Part shown: piece by piece, positions 63,646 through 64,000 of the stretch
How the letters are laid out: each line of letters opens with the position of its first letter
Position numbering within the stretch: the first letter of the stretch is position 1
Origin: JAQXDR01 sp038138625
GTDB taxonomy: Bacteria > Pseudomonadota > Alphaproteobacteria > Rhodobacterales > Rhodobacteraceae
Assembly (NCBI GenBank): GCA_038138625.1
Contig: JAYQEA010000001.1
Coordinates: 1-64,000, forward strand
Direction of reading: 5' to 3'
DNA length: 64,000 bases
The notes under the pieces: generated by a model
The model's database searches: none
Seen by the model: the letters and a program-made list of their open reading frames with translations, nothing else
Told to the model about the DNA's origin: nothing
Translations under genes and position numbers: made by a program

Positions 63646-63679
63646 GATAGGGCACTGATGCTCGGTGCCCTATCTTTTT
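63646..63679 (+). terminator. Hairpin between dctP and dctQ (attenuating terminator)
   Basis: GATAGGGCAC (63646-63655) pairs perfectly over ten bases with GTGCCCTATC (63665-63674), followed by TTTTT. It lies 11 bases after the binding-protein stop and before dctQ, and probably makes the binding protein more abundant than the permease subunits. Confidence 0.9.
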
Positions 63680-63702
63680 GTATTTTTCCCCCAGGAGATC
63701 TG

Positions 63703-64000
63703 ATGCATCGCGCTATGTACCGCTTGTCACAGGCAATGGCCGTGCTGGGGGGATGTATCCTTTCGGCCCTGGTTGTGTTGACCTTTGCTTCTGTCGTAGG
63801 GCGCGAGGTGAATGCATTTTTACATGGGGATGTTGCACAGGATTTATTTCCCGGCCTTGCGAACTGGTTGATTGCTTTGGGCGTTGGACCGGTCAATGGG
63901 GATTATGAACTGATCGAGGCGGGAATAGCCTTTGCGATTTTTTGCTTTTTGCCCCTGTGCCAAATCACTGCGGGTCATGCCTCGGTCGATATTTTCACCA
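63703..64000 (+). CDS. dctQ: TRAP transporter small permease (DctQ), cut by the window end
   Basis: The first 99 codons of a membrane protein starting MHRAMYRLSQAMAVLGGCIL, with a helix ILSALVVLTFASVVGREVNA and another at AGIAFAIFCFLPLC, the pattern of DctQ subunits. AGGAG lies nine bases before the ATG. Partners the DctP protein just upstream; the large permease DctM should follow beyond base 64000. Confidence 0.85.
   Translation, partial: MHRAMYRLSQAMAVLGGCILSALVVLTFASVVGREVNAFLHGDVAQDLFPGLANWLIALGVGPVNGDYELIEAGIAFAIFCFLPLCQITAGHASVDIFT

Noticed and set aside
1..64000. tRNA, rRNA, CRISPR repeats, prophage genes or attachment sites
   Set aside because: Intergenic regions were read for cloverleaf, repeat-spacer and integrase signals and none was found.

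Overview
The window looks like a scaffold from a Roseobacter-group alphaproteobacterium (Rhodobacteraceae). The basis is hisS-hisZ-hisG with the short HisG, two waaA-type genes in tandem, DUF6356 and SlyX small proteins, a TRAP transporter, a divergent oxyR-katG pair, many EamA permeases and long chains of genes joined by ATGA overlaps. Two runs of exactly ten N (516-525, 33975-33984) look like scaffold joins, so this is probably a draft or metagenome-derived genome. No rRNA, tRNA, CRISPR array or intact insertion sequence was seen.

Layout. 0-9.9 kb: a sulfatase-activating formylglycine-generating enzyme, a 3-hydroxyisobutyrate-dehydrogenase-type enzyme, oxyR/katG, two exporters or carriers, an SDR-like protein without the usual catalytic residues, a GST and an enoyl-CoA hydratase. 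9.9-24 kb: a 12-gene minus-strand operon. It begins with an OpuA-type ABC importer (binding protein, ATPase, fused double permease) and continues with a cytosolic DMSO-reductase-family molybdoenzyme, a GcvT-family protein, an iron-dependent alcohol dehydrogenase, an AhpD-like protein, an aldehyde dehydrogenase, a CitE-like lyase, an SBP56/methanethiol-oxidase-type protein, a [2Fe-2S] ferredoxin and a CoA-binding protein. A BetI-like repressor is divergent from it and followed by an MBL hydrolase and an SDR; a choline-dehydrogenase-type GMC oxidoreductase lies nearby. I read this as one catabolic system for an imported methylated onium osmolyte (quaternary amine or sulfonium) whose substrate is not known. 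It is the most interesting part of the window.

30-35 kb: a metal or metal-chelate ABC importer with a DUF1636 protein and a divergent Zur-like regulator, sharing a perfect palindrome, followed by a decayed cobW-type GTPase. 35-41 kb: a MetC-like PLP enzyme, an EamA permease, a membrane methyltransferase-like protein, a photolyase-like flavoprotein with unusual domain order and an amidase. 41.4-46.3 kb: a graveyard holding the relics of a peptide ABC transporter operon and an IS5-type transposase. 46.4-50 kb: a ribbon-helix-helix protein, a Tat-leader protein with a muconolactone-isomerase-like domain, glyoxalase I and a Kef-type antiporter with a His-rich loop. 50-51.3 kb holds a decayed MBL hydrolase. 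51.3-64 kb is housekeeping: two Kdo transferases, msrB-msrA, an Lrp regulator, hisS-hisZ-hisG, a YghU-type GST, 6-phosphogluconate dehydrogenase and the start of a TRAP transporter operon.

Intact operons alternate with several independently decayed genes (sulfotransferase, cobW, dpp operon, MBL hydrolase, transposase), so this lineage appears to be losing accessory transport and metal functions. All functional statements are from reading the sequence; no searches were run.
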